From Allacma fusca (taxonomy: Eukaryota > Arthropoda > Collembola > Symphypleona > Sminthuridae): 64,000 bases of DNA. Below are positions 16,581-27,389 of this stretch, piece after piece (position 1 is the first letter of the stretch; the number at the start of each line of letters is the position of its first letter). Both the position numbers and the translations under genes were made by a program. The DNA lies in the NCBI GenBank assembly GCA_947179485.1, contig OX359246.1, positions 52,679,632 through 52,743,631 of the forward strand, in the 5' to 3' direction. Below the pieces are notes generated by a model, which was not told where the DNA came from, did not search any database, and saw only the letters and a list, made by a program, of their open reading frames with translations.

Positions 16581-17039
16581 TATAGAAAAAAGCCAAAGAT
16601 TTCCTATGCCAGCAAAACCATAACGTGCAGAAATTATAACAAAATGAATACTTGCAAAATTCTGAATGCATTACATAATGCGGAATGGGAAATCATTGAC
16701 TCTTTTAATAACTTAGATGACAAGATTGCTACATTTGTAAACCTAACTCAATGTATTATTGACGACAATATTCCTACTATTACTAGACGTATCAAATCTA
16801 AACCTGCTGAGTGGCTCTCTTCTATAGTTAAAAAGTTAATACATAGAAAACATCACCCTAAAGAACTAGCTATTAAAGTAAACACAGCTGAAGCCTGGAA
16901 TACATATAGAAAGATCCGTAATACTGTGACAAAAGAAGTTAGAAATGCAAAATCTAATTACTTTAAAGTGAAATTCGCTAAATGTAAATCCCCAAAGGAA
17001 TCTTGGGATATTTTTAAAACACTTACAGGGCGTAATTGA
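16578..17039 (+). pseudogene. LINE ORF2 fragment: region between endonuclease and RT
   Basis: An open stretch of about 150 residues whose first residues run out of satellite sequence, so the ATG is not a real start. It contains the typical LINE linker upstream of the RT: the segment AEWLSSIVKKLIHRK, then EAWNTYRKIRNTVTKEVRNA and SYFK/SWDIF-like motifs, matching the family pattern of a basic helix followed by 'Y..lRN.v...ir.ak..Yf'. It ends at a TGA at 17,037. The RT domain begins only about 115 bp later, so the two parts of ORF2 have been separated by mutations in 17,040-17,154. Not functional. Confidence 0.8.
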
Positions 17040-17154
17040 AGTAGTACGCTAATCTCTGAACTCCGAATAGACAATAACATAATATAATGATAATGCTACT
17101 ATCTGTAAATATCTAGCTAATGCCTTTGTTGTAAATCATTCTAATGAAGATAAC

Positions 17155-17924
17155 TTGTTGGAGGATTTCTCAAAGTATTTCTTCGGTCAACAAGAAACTA
17201 TTACGCCTGTTAGTATATCGGAAACCCTCACTATGATTAAATATACCAAAGGTAGTAGTTCCACAGGTATTAAAGGCATTCCCTCAAAAATTATAAAGCT
17301 TTTCCCTTCAGTTTTTGCTCCGATACTTACACCCATATTCAACTATGCTCTTAATATAGGAGCATTCCCGTCTGAATGGAAAAATGCCACTATAATGCCA
17401 TTACTTAAACCCAATTCTGACAAATGTAAACCCTCCTCTTACAGACCAATATCTATATTGCCTTTTCTTTCTAAAATATTTGAATCCATTATAGCCTGTA
17501 GGCTAATCACATATGTAGAGCATAACAAGCTCCTATTGAAATGGCAATATGGATTTAGGAAAAGGAAATCTACCTCTCATGAGCTAATTGAACTTACACA
17601 CAACATATATAAAGCCTTAGAGAACAAACTGTTTACAGCTGTACTATTCGTTGACCTTAAAAAAGCCTTCGATAGCATACAATATCACAAGCTTATCAAC
17701 AAGTTGCTTCATAAGTATAATTTACCTAAATACCTAATCTGTATACTCTGTAACTACTTATCAAATAGAACTTTTAACATTAAGTTAGGTAAATTTATCT
17801 CTGAATCTTATGACTTAAATGGAGGCGTACCCCAAGGTAGTGTTCTTGGGCCCATATTGTTTATATTATATTTCAATGATATTTGTGAAACTCTCAACCA
17901 TGCTGCAAGATATATGTATGGTGT
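17155..17924 (+). pseudogene. LINE reverse transcriptase fragment lacking the catalytic YADD segment
   Basis: Clear RT motifs in order: GIKGIPSKIIK (motif 0/1 region), FPSEWKNATIMPLLKP, SSYRPISILPFLSKIFE, QYGFRKRKSTSHE, then motif A as FVDLKKAFDSI (catalytic Asp), and motif B as GGVPQGSVLGPILFILYFNDI. Shortly after this, at about 17,905-17,930, the sequence passes directly to DMEINYSKTYFVIFS, which in intact elements lies about 50-60 residues further on, after the F/YADD box. The catalytic C motif is therefore deleted and the frame shifts. The plus-frame continuation to 18,036 beyond the break is spurious. Confidence 0.88.
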
Positions 17925-18716
17925 GTGGATATTGACATGGAAATTAACTATTCTAAAACATATTTTGTTATATTCTCTAAACCCCGATCCAAAAATTTGT
18001 GTACCTTTGATAAAATTCAGTGGAATGGTAATATAGTCGGTAGAAGTGACAGTGTTAAATATTTGGGAATATTCCTGGATAAAAACCTTAACTTTCCCAT
18101 GCATGCTAACCACGTGCATAAAAAGGCCTCCTTTAAATGCTCTCAGCTCCCTCGTTACAAAAGGTTAATCCCCTCAAACATGATGTCTATTGTGTTTAAA
18201 TCACTTATATTCTCTCAAATAGACTATGTACTACCAATCTGGGGAGCAGTTTCTAATACTGAACTAACTAAATGTCAAAACACTATTGATCATTTTTTAA
18301 AATCTCTACACCTTAAAGGATATCACTTTGACATGCGCCCTCACAAAGACATTCCGTCTTTACTAACTAACAAAAAACAGAAAAAAATACATACTAATAT
18401 GTCCAAACTTTACGAATCCTACTCAATTCTATCCATCTTTGAACGAAATACATACATAACGGTATCGCTTACTTGGACACTACTCAAAAACCTGAACAGC
18501 TGTTTAACTGAAATTGCTCGTCCTAACTCTGAACACTCCTCCAGACATAAACACTTTCTGAATATTATTAGACGTTCATGGTTCTTTCAGAACTCCTATC
18601 AATATACAATTTCTAAACTATGGAATTATCTGCCTGGCTCTTTGCAATTAATCTCAAAGTTTAAGGACTTTCAGTTTGAACTAAACAAATGGATAATTGC
18701 TAAAAGAAACTAATTT
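17925..18716 (+). pseudogene. LINE ORF2 C-terminal part (RT thumb and beyond)
   Basis: Continuation of ORF2 in another frame, from SKTYFVIFS through SVKYLGIFLDKNLNF (motif D/E region, 'KYLGv.lD..l.w'), IFSQIDYVLPIWG ('l..p...Y....Wg') to a C-terminal segment containing FFQNSYQYTISKLWNYLP and FQFELNKWIIAKRN, followed by TAA at 18,714. The match to the usual 3' half of CR1/Jockey-type ORF2 is good through the stop codon, so the 3' end of the element is preserved while the 5' end and the active site are lost. Confidence 0.85.
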
Positions 18717-18800
18717 ATAGTGTTATATTTTAACTTTACTATCCCCCTATTGTAATTTAGAAATATTGACATAGTTTTACTCTTGTCTGTCACTAGAAAT

Positions 18801-18855
18801 CAGTGCTTTGCACTGTGATGATTTGACTTAATAAAGCTGTTACATTACATTACAT
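18801..18855 (+). other. LINE 3' end: stem-loop, AATAAA and pentamer tail
   Basis: A perfect 6-bp hairpin with a 3-base loop, CAGTGC-TTT-GCACTG (18,801-18,815), lies about 25 bp before the tail, followed by AATAAA (18,830) and TACAT x3. In the L2/CR1 group a 3'-terminal stem-loop and short tandem tail are known to be used by the RT for template recognition; that role is inferred here. Confidence 0.6.
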
Positions 18856-19761
18856 ATTTATATAATAATTATGTAACTTATTTACAAATTATTTGTAATA
18901 ATTATATGTAACTTATTTACAAATTATTTGTATTAAATCATTTATATTTATATAATAATTATATGTAATTTATTTACAAATTATTTGTAATAAATTATTT
19001 ATATTTATATAATAATTATATGTAATGTATTTACAAATTATTTGTCATAAACTATTTATATTTATATAATAATTATATGTAATTTATTTACAAATTATTT
19101 GTAATAATTTATTTATATTTATATAATATTTATATGTAATTTATTTACAAATTATTTGTAATAAATTATTTATATTTATATAATATTTATATGTAATTTA
19201 TTTACAAATTATTTGTAATAAATTATTTATATTTATATAATATTTATATGTAATTTATTTACAAATTATTTGTAATAAATTATTTATATTTATATAATAT
19301 TTATATGTAATTTATTTACAAATTATTTGTAATAAATTATTCATATTTATATAATAATTATATGTAAATTAGTTTACAAATTATTTGTAATAAATTATTT
19401 ATATTTATATAATATTTATATGTATTTTAGTTTACAAATTATTTGTAATAAATTATTTATATTTATATAATATATATATGTAATTTAGTTCACAAATTAT
19501 TTGTAATAAATTATTTATATAATATTTATATGTAATTTATATACAAATTATTTGTAATAAATTATTTATATTTATATTATAATTATATGTAATTTATTTA
19601 CAAATTATTTGTAATAAATTATTTATATTTATATAATAATTATATGTAATTTATTTACAAATTAGTAGTAATAAATTATTTATATTTATTTAATATTTAT
19701 ATGTAACTTATTTACAAATTATTTGTAATAAATTATTTATATTTATATAATATTTATATGT
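18856..19761. repeat. 57-bp satellite resumed, right of the LINE
   Basis: About 16 monomers of the same satellite, dominated by the dyad-intact TTTGTAAT subtype and by variants with ATAATAATTATATG. The TTAGTAAT subtype that is frequent to the left is almost absent, so the two sides of the LINE are compositionally different domains of the array. Confidence 0.94.
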
Positions 19762-20630
19762 AATTGATATGCAAATTATTTGTAATAAATTATTTATATT
19801 TATATAATATTTATATATAATTGATATGCAAATTATTTGTAATAAATTATTTATATTTATATAATATTTATATATAATTGATATGCAAATTATTTGTAAT
19901 AAATTATTTATATTTATATAATATTTATAAATAATTGATATGCAAATTATTTGTAATAAATTATTTATATTTATATAATATTTATATATAATTGATATGC
20001 AAATTATTTGTAATAAATTATTTATATTTATATAATATTTATATATAATTGATATGCAAATTATTTGTAGTAAATTATTTATATTTATATAATATTTATA
20101 TAAAATTGATATGCAAATTATTTGTAGTAAATTATTTATATTTATATAATATTTATATAAAATTGATATGCAAATTATTTGTAATAAATTATTTATATTT
20201 ATATAATATTTATATATAATTGATATGCAAATTATTTGTTGTAAATTATTTATATTTATATAATATTTATATATAATTGATATGCAAATTATTTGTAATA
20301 AATTATTTATATTTATATAATATTTATATATAATTGATATGCAAATTATTTGTAATAAATTATTTATATTTATATAATATTTATATATAATTGATATGCA
20401 AATTATTTGTAATAAATTATTTATATTTATATAGTATTTATATATAATTGATATGCAAATTATTTGTAATAAATTATTTATATTTATATAATATTTATAT
20501 ATAATTGATATGCAAATTATTTGTAATAAATTATTTATATTTATATAATATTTATATATAATTGATATGCAAATTATTTGTAATAAATTATTTATATTTA
20601 TATAATATTTATATATAATTTATATGCTTG
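19762..20630. repeat. Homogenised satellite sub-array with ATGCAAAT octamer
   Basis: Fifteen tandem monomers with no length variation: the marker ATTGATATGC occurs first at 19,763 and last at 20,561, exactly 14 x 57 bp apart. All carry GATATGCAAATTATTTG instead of TTTACAAATTATTTG, so each monomer holds the octamer ATGCAAAT, the core recognised by POU-domain factors in animals (binding is not implied). Sequence variation among copies is very low, indicating recent local amplification at the array edge. Confidence 0.93.
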
Positions 20631-20649
20631 TGATTTAGTGAATGAAAAT

Positions 20650-21090
20650 TGTACATTAGCGCAGGCTTTTGTTGAGTGTGGACTTAACTTCGCTAAGCGC
20701 AAATGCTAGTGTTGAGTGTTTACTCATTTTTTCTAAATGTATAGGCTAATGTTGAATGTGGACTCAAATTTACTAAAAGCAAATGCTATTGTTGATTGTT
20801 TACTCAACTTTGCTAAAATTATGCCCCATTTTTGAATGTGATCTCAACTATACTAAAAGCATGGGCTATTATTGAGTTGGGGTAGACTCTTGTTGCGTGT
20901 GGTCACAAATTTACTAAAGCATAAACTGTTGTTAAGTGGGGACTCAAGTTTTCTAAAACCGTAGGCTATTTTTGAGTGGGGCCTCAACTTTACTAAAGCA
21001 TAAAGTATTGTTAAGTGGCAACTAAACTTTACTTATGCGAAAACAATTGTTGAGTGGGGACTTGACTTAACTAAGTGCATAAAATACTTT
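20650..21090. repeat. Degenerate 40-bp minisatellite at the satellite border
   Basis: About ten or eleven units of about 40 bp. The anchor GTTGAGTGTGG or a close variant recurs at 20,671, 20,711, 20,751, 20,791, 20,831, 20,871, then, after an irregular spacing, 20,931, 20,971, 21,010 and 21,049. The unit core GTTGAGT-GTGG-ACTCAAC is a perfect 7-bp inverted repeat with a 4-base loop in the best copies, followed by a TTTACTAAAAGCAT-like stretch. It is far richer in G and C than the adjoining satellite and has diverged much more. Confidence 0.85.
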
Positions 21091-21289
21091 TAGTTTAGTA
21101 GTTAACATTTTGTAATTTTATCAGACGAAAACTATTTCAAGTGAATCAAAATGATCAAATCTGTGAAAGCAAAAATTTAGACGTAAAAGTTTAAAATTTA
21201 TCTGAACAAAATTATTTCTTACAAAATGTGACACGGTATCGGAGTAAAAATACTTCTTTGCAAATTGAAGACTTTACGGTTGGGAAACA

Positions 21290-22041
21290 ATAATTGTTTT
21301 GGCCGGTTGCAGTCGTGACGAGCTCCTAAGAATACCAAAAGGATCGTACGTATCGGCGAGTGAAAACGTTCTGGTTGAGTTATAATCAGAGGTGTGCAAA
21401 GCTAGCAAGAATCTATCCAGCTTTGCTTGAGGAGTTCAACGCAGTATTTACATGACACTGGTCCAAACAAGAATGCAATAATAAATGTGGGAGGGTACAA
21501 AGGCATTGATTGGGACACGTAAGGTATCCCGAATGAGGTATTGGCGTAACTTAAATAATGCACCCATAGATTTAGAAAACTTCTTCAAACGTTAGCCTAA
21601 ATGTCCGTTGTCGGAGTATATATCAGATGGTCTACTCGTCTAGCCATAAATCAATGTAAGGCTAGGAGAAATTCTTCGTAGGTCGTTGAACTGACCAGTT
21701 CCAAGTGAATCGCTTGGGACACAAGGCATGAAAATAGGCAGATCCATACTTTAAATTTACTGGGTTGATTTCCGCAGAAGTTCTTCTAGTATCTTCCCAC
21801 GAGTAGAAACGGACGAGTGAGTGGGATTTAAGTGGTATGCTGGCAAGGGTGCCGTTAGCTCAATGGGTTTCATTCGTAAACGAAAGCAGAGTACACACTT
21901 GTTCATGATACTCTTCACCGTGCGGTTTCCCCCTTGGATCCAATATCTCTGGTGGATGTGGTTGTAAGTTGTTCTGAAGCCGGCGAGAGCAAATATCTGG
22001 TGATAGTAGAGAATGATGCTACTTACTAAACTTCCCTGCAT
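21290..22041 (-). pseudogene. BEL/Pao integrase remnant
   Basis: The N-terminal zinc-binding part is in one open stretch (22,041-21,757): HQIFALAGFRTTYNHIHQRY supplies the two His, and NKCVLC supplies the Cys pair; RYWIQGGNRTVKS between them is typical of Pao elements. Past a stop, the catalytic core continues in another frame with QAIHLELVSSTT (about 21,710-21,675) and then PSDIYSDNG (about 21,630-21,605), which contains the second core Asp. Beyond that only weak similarity is visible, to about 21,290. At least two frame changes and several stops make it non-functional. Confidence 0.82.
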
Positions 22042-22425
22042 TATTGCCGGGAAGTAAAGCGGGATGCTTTATATGGTAGGGTAGATTTTCTCATTTTGCT
22101 GCTGTCCTCTCACACGCAAAATGTTTTGATGATTCAGAAATAGACATAACGTTCGTAAATTACGATTCGTCGTCATCTGGGATTTTTTATTAGTGAGATT
22201 CTGAATGATGTGCGCAAAATGGTCTCGTTGAAGTAGGCTTGTGAGTTAATCTTCGAGCGTGTCCAATTCTCGTGGAGTTGGTGATTGTGACCAGCTAGTC
22301 CTGAAACTTCCGAGAAGCTTCAAGTTGTAAAAGAACCATGTTTGTCAAGAGTTTCTTCCAAGAAGATATGTACGCTAAATCTTGAAAAGCATTGCGCATC
22401 GCTATCTAATTTTGTATAGCCGTAA

Positions 22426-22784
22426 CTATTTTCTTTTCATAAGTGGGCGCTGCCAGTCATGGTGTCCATTCCACAATTCACGTGTAAGTAGTTCAACTAA
22501 AGAAAAACATCTAGGTGCGCAATCCGATGGGTTGTCATCTGAACTCACGTGGTGCCATTGGGAGGAATGGGAAATTATTGGATCCAATTGGCCACGTAAA
22601 TTTTCCATCTGGATGGTGATGATTGAATAAAATGTAGCCGTATTTCACAAATTGACCAGTAATGGGATGACTGGATAGGTACGTGCCACGTAGTCCGTAC
22701 GTGGTGCATTAGTTGTGCAAGTAATACTGCCACTTGAAGTTCCAGTATTGGAAGGGTAAGTATTTTTAACTCGTGTCTTGGCAA
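22426..22784 (-). pseudogene. BEL/Pao RNase H remnant
   Basis: Two overlapping open stretches in different frames. The first (22,784-22,575) has LPILELQVAVLLAQLMHHV, matching the 'PRLEL.aAvLlarL' helix, and SRWKIYVANWI, matching the 'P.rWk.FVaNRv' segment. The second (22,608-22,426) has QWHHVSSDDNPSDCAPR ('WrhVps..NPADl.SRG') and ELLTRELWNGHHDW ('..LW..GP.WL'). The frame changes between them at about 22,600. Confidence 0.8.
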
Positions 22785-23299
22785 AAACTAAGCAGGAAGT
22801 CACTACATTGTTATGAACACCTCGCAGATAAATAACAGCTAAGTACGCCTTTCACTAGCGTCGGAGAAGCCGTTTAATTCGTAGACGTTGTCGTCCACAT
22901 TTCGCAAGATTCTGGGTATGAAAATTGATTCCGAATTGAACAACGGGGAGGCATAATCGATCCATAATGTTTACAGGTCCCCGGGTAATTCTTGATCCCG
23001 TTAGAGATAGCTATTGGGCCATAAATTTTCACAATTTGGGATAGCAGAGTACGTTTAGTGTAAGATTTCTTCCATTAGATTGTTACTCGAAACAATAGCT
23101 TGGTTTCATTGAATTCCTAGCGTCGTCACCGTATCTAATTCGTCAATTTTAATGGACATTGGAGCTTACCTATAATCTTGAGTTATATTTTAAAATACCT
23201 TTGTTGAATTGGGGCCCCATTTAAGGAAATGTATATTGGACTAAGGAGAGTCTCTAGACGAGTTGATTCTGCAGCTCAAAGGCAGCTGCTTCGTTATTC

Positions 23300-23860
23300 A
23301 CACAGGCTTAGATGTTATCCATGCAGAAATCCTGAAAAACTGTTTCTGCAGCTTGCATAGTTGTCCCTTTCGTCTTCGGCTACTTGAGTTAGAGTACCGC
23401 ATGCCGCAAATGGTCTCAAGACAATGCGACCATAATCTTTGACATGTCTGGCTACTTCCCGTAGCCTGGACCGAAGTAAATGATCAAACTTGATTGGTTT
23501 AAATGTCCATACAGGTTTCAAATCGTCATTTAATGATATCCCTGCAGAAATCCTAGCCGATGCGTGGAACTCTACCCGTAACTTGGTGGATGAGCTCCAA
23601 GCCTTTATCACGGCATGATGCGACATGTAAAGTCCTATAAAGTGTAAGTTTCCTATTATGCTCGGCTGCAGGAACTTCTTCCATTTGATTGAAGTCCACG
23701 TATTCCTGGAGCTGTGCATGGTACAATGCCGTGTGTTCTGGACCACGTAGAATTTTCTTCTGTACGGACATCCAATGTCTGGTGGCAAGTTCTCGTTAGC
23801 CACCGATTTCCGGCTGTTCAGGCTTAAACGGCCACCGGACTTGTTATTGAACATTATCCA
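23300..23860 (-). pseudogene. BEL/Pao reverse transcriptase remnant with damaged active site
   Basis: The open stretch 23,854-23,315 contains LYMSHHAVIKAWSSSTKLR and VEFHASARISAGISLNDDL, matching the strongly conserved Pao RT entry 'yylpHhaVik..S.TtklRvVFdaSakt..g.SLNd.L'. An overlapping frame (23,771-23,553) holds the preceding segment with QLQEYVDFNQMEEVP. The position expected for YVDD reads FCMDN in the frame at 23,328-23,314, followed by ELQNQL, so the second catalytic Asp is replaced by Asn and the Tyr is lost. Dead relic. Confidence 0.8.
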
Positions 23861-23959
23861 ACCGTACGGTGGTAACCTTGCAATGGTTTTCGCAAATCTG
23901 CTCCCGTTCAGTTAAAGCCTTTTGGATAGGTATTTCTTTGATGTTCCAGAAATGTATTA

Positions 23960-24260
23960 TTTATCAAACTCCAGTTGCTTTGACGGGTAGATAGTGCGAA
24001 CTTGATTGGCATGTTGAGCAGGAATTTGTACCATGGCGATGTATGATAAAACCGTGAAGTATGCACTGCGAATCCCACTTTGACCTCGTATTTTTCTGCT
24101 TCGGAAGAGTCAATCGATCATGGGTATTCCCAATAATACGTGAATTGGTCAGTGTAAACTGAAGTCTGGGTCAGCCAAAGGTATCCTTACCAAATGTTCC
24201 CAGTGTTGAATATCACAGGGATGATTTGGAAGATCTGTGGCGATTTCTTGCATGATATGA
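23960..24260 (-). pseudogene. BEL/Pao aspartic protease (A17-like) remnant
   Basis: On the minus strand a broken frame reads DLPNHPCDIQHWEHLVRIPL then ADPDFS, a stop, and PIHVLLGIPMIDSSEAEKY. This corresponds to the region after the protease active site in Pao polyproteins ('W.hL..l.LaDP.f..pg.IdvLlGaD'). The active-site Asp region itself is not recognisable. Identification rests on motif order and position just upstream of the RT. Confidence 0.6.
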
Positions 24261-24269
24261 GCATCGATT

Positions 24270-25502
24270 TGGGATGCCTTGACAGGGTATTTAAGTGATC
24301 AGATCCAAAACGATCTCTTCCCTAGAAGTGGCAAGATGGTACCTCCAGCTACGAAGAACGTGCCTTCTCCGGCGTGTCTAGGCAACTGTAGTCGATTCAC
24401 GGCTTTTGGTAGAATAGAATACGAGAGGATTAGAAAAGATAGATTTGTCTTATATATTACCCCGAGGAATATTAGGACTGAATGGTTGGCGTGCAGGGTC
24501 TTCGTTAATAATATATGCAATCTACCAAATGAAAATTGAAGAGTTTATTTTCTATTATTTTCTCAAATATGAGCGTTCCCATTTACAAATTACGAGTTTT
24601 CTTCCAATTCTATGATTTTATCCTGTTTTGATTTGATATTATGGTGAGGGTACCGGGGACATCTATAATGAATATACTATCAATAATTCATAATCGAATT
24701 CACGTAGGAAAGGGTCGAATGCTTTTCTTTGTTCTCTAAATTCTTCTATATAAACGTCTAAGTCCTTTAAGGAAGGAGGTGTTGCTGTGTTATAACAGTC
24801 TAACCCCCTTTCTAGATTAATAAGAATACTAAGAATATATTACAGAACTGTTTTATAAAATTTTGGGGTGGTTGGTTGTATGAAATATCTAGTTCCGGCG
24901 GCAGCAACTGTAGTCCCTCTGCACGGAGCACAAAGTGGGGTGATATTCGGGGGTAATAAAGTCACAGGCACAATCTAATTAAGGTTTAAAATAATAATTG
25001 CAAAAAAAGCGTCATTCAAATTCTGGTTCTTATGTAATTAATATATACGTAGGCAGGCTCTCGTCCGTGGTTTCGTCGTAACACAGGAGTGAGAGGCAAG
25101 CAATGGTTTAAAAATCGTGTGTGTCCGCATTAATACATCATGCTCAACCAGATACACAATGGGATATCTGTTATAAAAGTGGATGGGAAACCTGAAATTC
25201 GTCTCTTCCACACAAAATTAAGATAAAGCAACAGATATATAACACTTGCTTTACATTGTCAACTTCCTTTGAGGAATTTTGTTTTTTAATTAAAAAGTAC
25301 ACATGTACGCTTGCTCACTATCTTACGTCAAGACACGGTTATGTATTCCTATTGATTGCGTAGCACAACAAATAGCAAATTCAATCAATTGATTGTATTG
25401 TTCAAATATCAATATGTGACATGTAATTCATAATTTACGGCAGTTTTTAGAATTACCGGGGTGTGCTTTGTCTATATTTACACATGTTTGTGTTATCGCC
25501 CC
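24270..25502. other. No gene recognised
   Basis: About 1.2 kb without a recognisable coding region. The reading frames at 24,279-24,539 (plus) and 24,299-24,520 (minus) overlap each other on opposite strands and match nothing I know. Any gag or 5' LTR of the Pao relic should lie here on the minus strand, but I see no convincing candidate. Confidence 0.4.
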
Positions 25503-25842
25503 TCCAGGGGTAGGATTTTTTTGGGAAGACGGGGACATTGGTACTCATGAAAAAATATTTCTAGCAGAAATAAACTCAAAGGAAAGGAATCTATTTTTAC
25601 GACCAGGGATTTTTAAAATCGTTGAACTTTTCTTTGGCAGAGACTTTTATAATTTTTGGCGTGTTTCAGGGGAATTTGTTATTCAACCAAAGAAATTTAG
25701 ATTGATTGGAACTAGTTCGCTGGTATTTCACTGCTTGTAGGGAGTTTTTGTTTGTCAACAGGGATTATCAACCAGCAGTGTGATAATATTAAAAATTCAG
25801 AAACAAATTTTCCAGGGCGATTTAAAAAACTCCGACCCGTGC
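25503..25842. mobile_element. Non-autonomous inverted-repeat element, copy A
   Basis: Begins CCAGGGGTAGGATTTT and ends AAACTCCGACCCGTGC, imperfect terminal inverted repeats fitting GCAGGGGTCGGAATTTT. The interior aligns with copy B at 28,994-29,393 over its length: shared landmarks are GAAAAAATATTTCT, AGGGATTTTTAAAATCGTTG, AGGGGAATTTGTTATT and TAGATTGATTGG. The open reading frame across it (25,468-25,740) is incidental. Too short to encode a transposase; superfamily unknown and no clear target duplication. Confidence 0.7.
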
Positions 25843-27260
25843 GCCCCACTGCCCCGTCTGATTTTTGGGCAGTCGTGTGCCATTGAGGACGCTGTAGTAA
25901 AATTTATTACGTTGCGGATGTGCACTGTAATGTTTTACAATTCTCCCAGAGTCCGCCTTTTTCCAGTCTTAATGACCTGGCGTGAGTGTACTTGTTCCCA
26001 GTATTCGCCGGATGACTCCTGCTTGAATTTGTTTAGTATTCTATTCTCTAGAATGGTAAACCATGTACTACAATTGTGCTGAGTGCCCCAAAAAGGCAAT
26101 TGCTGCATTAACTTGCTTCTTTGTTTCTATCCAATGCATTGTCGACCATTTATTTTGTATACAAATAAGTATTTCGCTTGCAAACTAGGTGAAACCAACG
26201 AATTTAAAAACGAAAATTTAAACATTGAGAATTTATTTCTATTTTCGAAAATTGAAAACTCTAAAATCAAATCGGATAATGACAAAGCTGTGCACCAACA
26301 ACTTTGTTTTACATAACAGAAATGCGTCTAAACACGTAATGCAAATACATAAATTCATGCTTTCAAGTGAATTATAATACACTTACTGTAAAAATAAACA
26401 ATGCAGAGTAATTTTTGTTCCATGCAACAATACATTCAATGAACTCGTTCGTTCAATGAACTTTTCTGAAATATTTCAAGATTTGAACTAGAGTAAACTT
26501 AAAACATCAATTTATGTAACGAATGAGTTTAAATTGAACTGTTTGACAAATATAACGAAAGTAAATGAACGTGAATGGCTAGGTACGATTAAAACATCTG
26601 AATTTAACTGAATGTGCGAATACATACTACGTAACTCCTCAAAGTAGCTTGCATGTGGACAAGTCAACTTTGTAAAATTATCTTTCGATTTCTGATATTG
26701 TTTCAGCCTATATCCATTTGTATTCCGCATATGCTTTTTATACGCACAACTGATTAAAAATTTATGTTACGTGATTAAAATTCGGTAATTTAAATAAATG
26801 AAGAAATATCATTTTTAGAAGATAATTATACCACTAACAATAGTTTTAACATTTTAATGTCTTAAATTTAAAACTATAAATTTACATACTGAATATCAGG
26901 CTGATTTAACGGTTTAATTTTCACAAAAACAAGGTAACTTCTGAAGGCATCCGACATGGAAAACATCATATAACGTTATTGAAAAACATTATTAACCGAA
27001 ATTATCCGAAACCGATACAAAAATATTCTGTTAAACGAAAACACACGATGAACTCGTTTATTAAAAAAGGAAGCGATTACTCAAACAGAAATATACTGTT
27101 ATTTTCCGTTTTCAAGCTATTGTAAAATCGACCAGTACGCTATATCCTGGCCGTCAACTAGAACCAGCGTGACGGCACATTATATGAATGCAATGCTGCA
27201 GTTTATAGCATATAACTACAACGGAATAAACCGGATTGTTGTTTCCATTTAAACGAAGAA
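25843..27260. other. No gene recognised
   Basis: Short reading frames occur at 25,780-26,316 and 26,512-26,730, on both strands, without recognisable motifs or plausible splice structure. Nothing else identified. Confidence 0.35.
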
Positions 27261-27389
27261 AATGTTTACATCTACCAAACTTATAATAACTCTGATTGTT
27301 AGCACAATTTCCATATATTTGTGTTTACTCTCATTGTTAACTCCATCAAATCATATAAATTTAGAGTCCAGCCTTTCAAGATTTTATTT

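Larger units (their letters stand above)
16581..18855 (+). mobile_element. 5'-truncated, internally deleted LINE inserted in the satellite
   Basis: Non-LTR retrotransposon remnant in plus orientation. It lacks the 5' UTR, ORF1 and the endonuclease. It keeps the linker before the reverse transcriptase, most of the RT, the C-terminal region, an AATAAA signal (18,830-18,835) and a short TACAT x3 tail (18,841-18,855). Satellite sequence resumes almost exactly in phase: the left side ends within ...AAATTATTT and the right side continues ATATTTATATAAT, so this is a simple insertion into one monomer with little or no visible target-site duplication. The RT and C-terminal style resembles the CR1/L2/Rex1/Jockey group; the clade is not resolved. 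Confidence 0.9.
21290..24260 (-). mobile_element. BEL/Pao-type retroelement pol relic
   Basis: On the minus strand, in the order expected for a BEL/Pao pol, lie remnants of aspartic protease (about 24,260-23,960), reverse transcriptase (about 23,860-23,300), RNase H (22,784-22,426) and integrase (22,041 to about 21,290). All parts are broken by stops and frame changes. I could not find flanking LTRs, a primer-binding site or gag, so the element is truncated or its ends have decayed beyond recognition. Its base composition is markedly less AT-rich than the satellite. Separate entries describe the domains. Confidence 0.85.

Noticed and set aside
17808-18119. Minus-strand 103-residue frame
   Set aside because: Antisense shadow of the LINE RT.
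1-20630. CRISPR-like array
   Set aside because: Monomers are contiguous with no unique spacers, and the genome is eukaryotic.
22382-22630. Plus-strand frame over the Pao RNase H region
   Set aside because: Antisense of the recognised minus-strand RNase H remnant.
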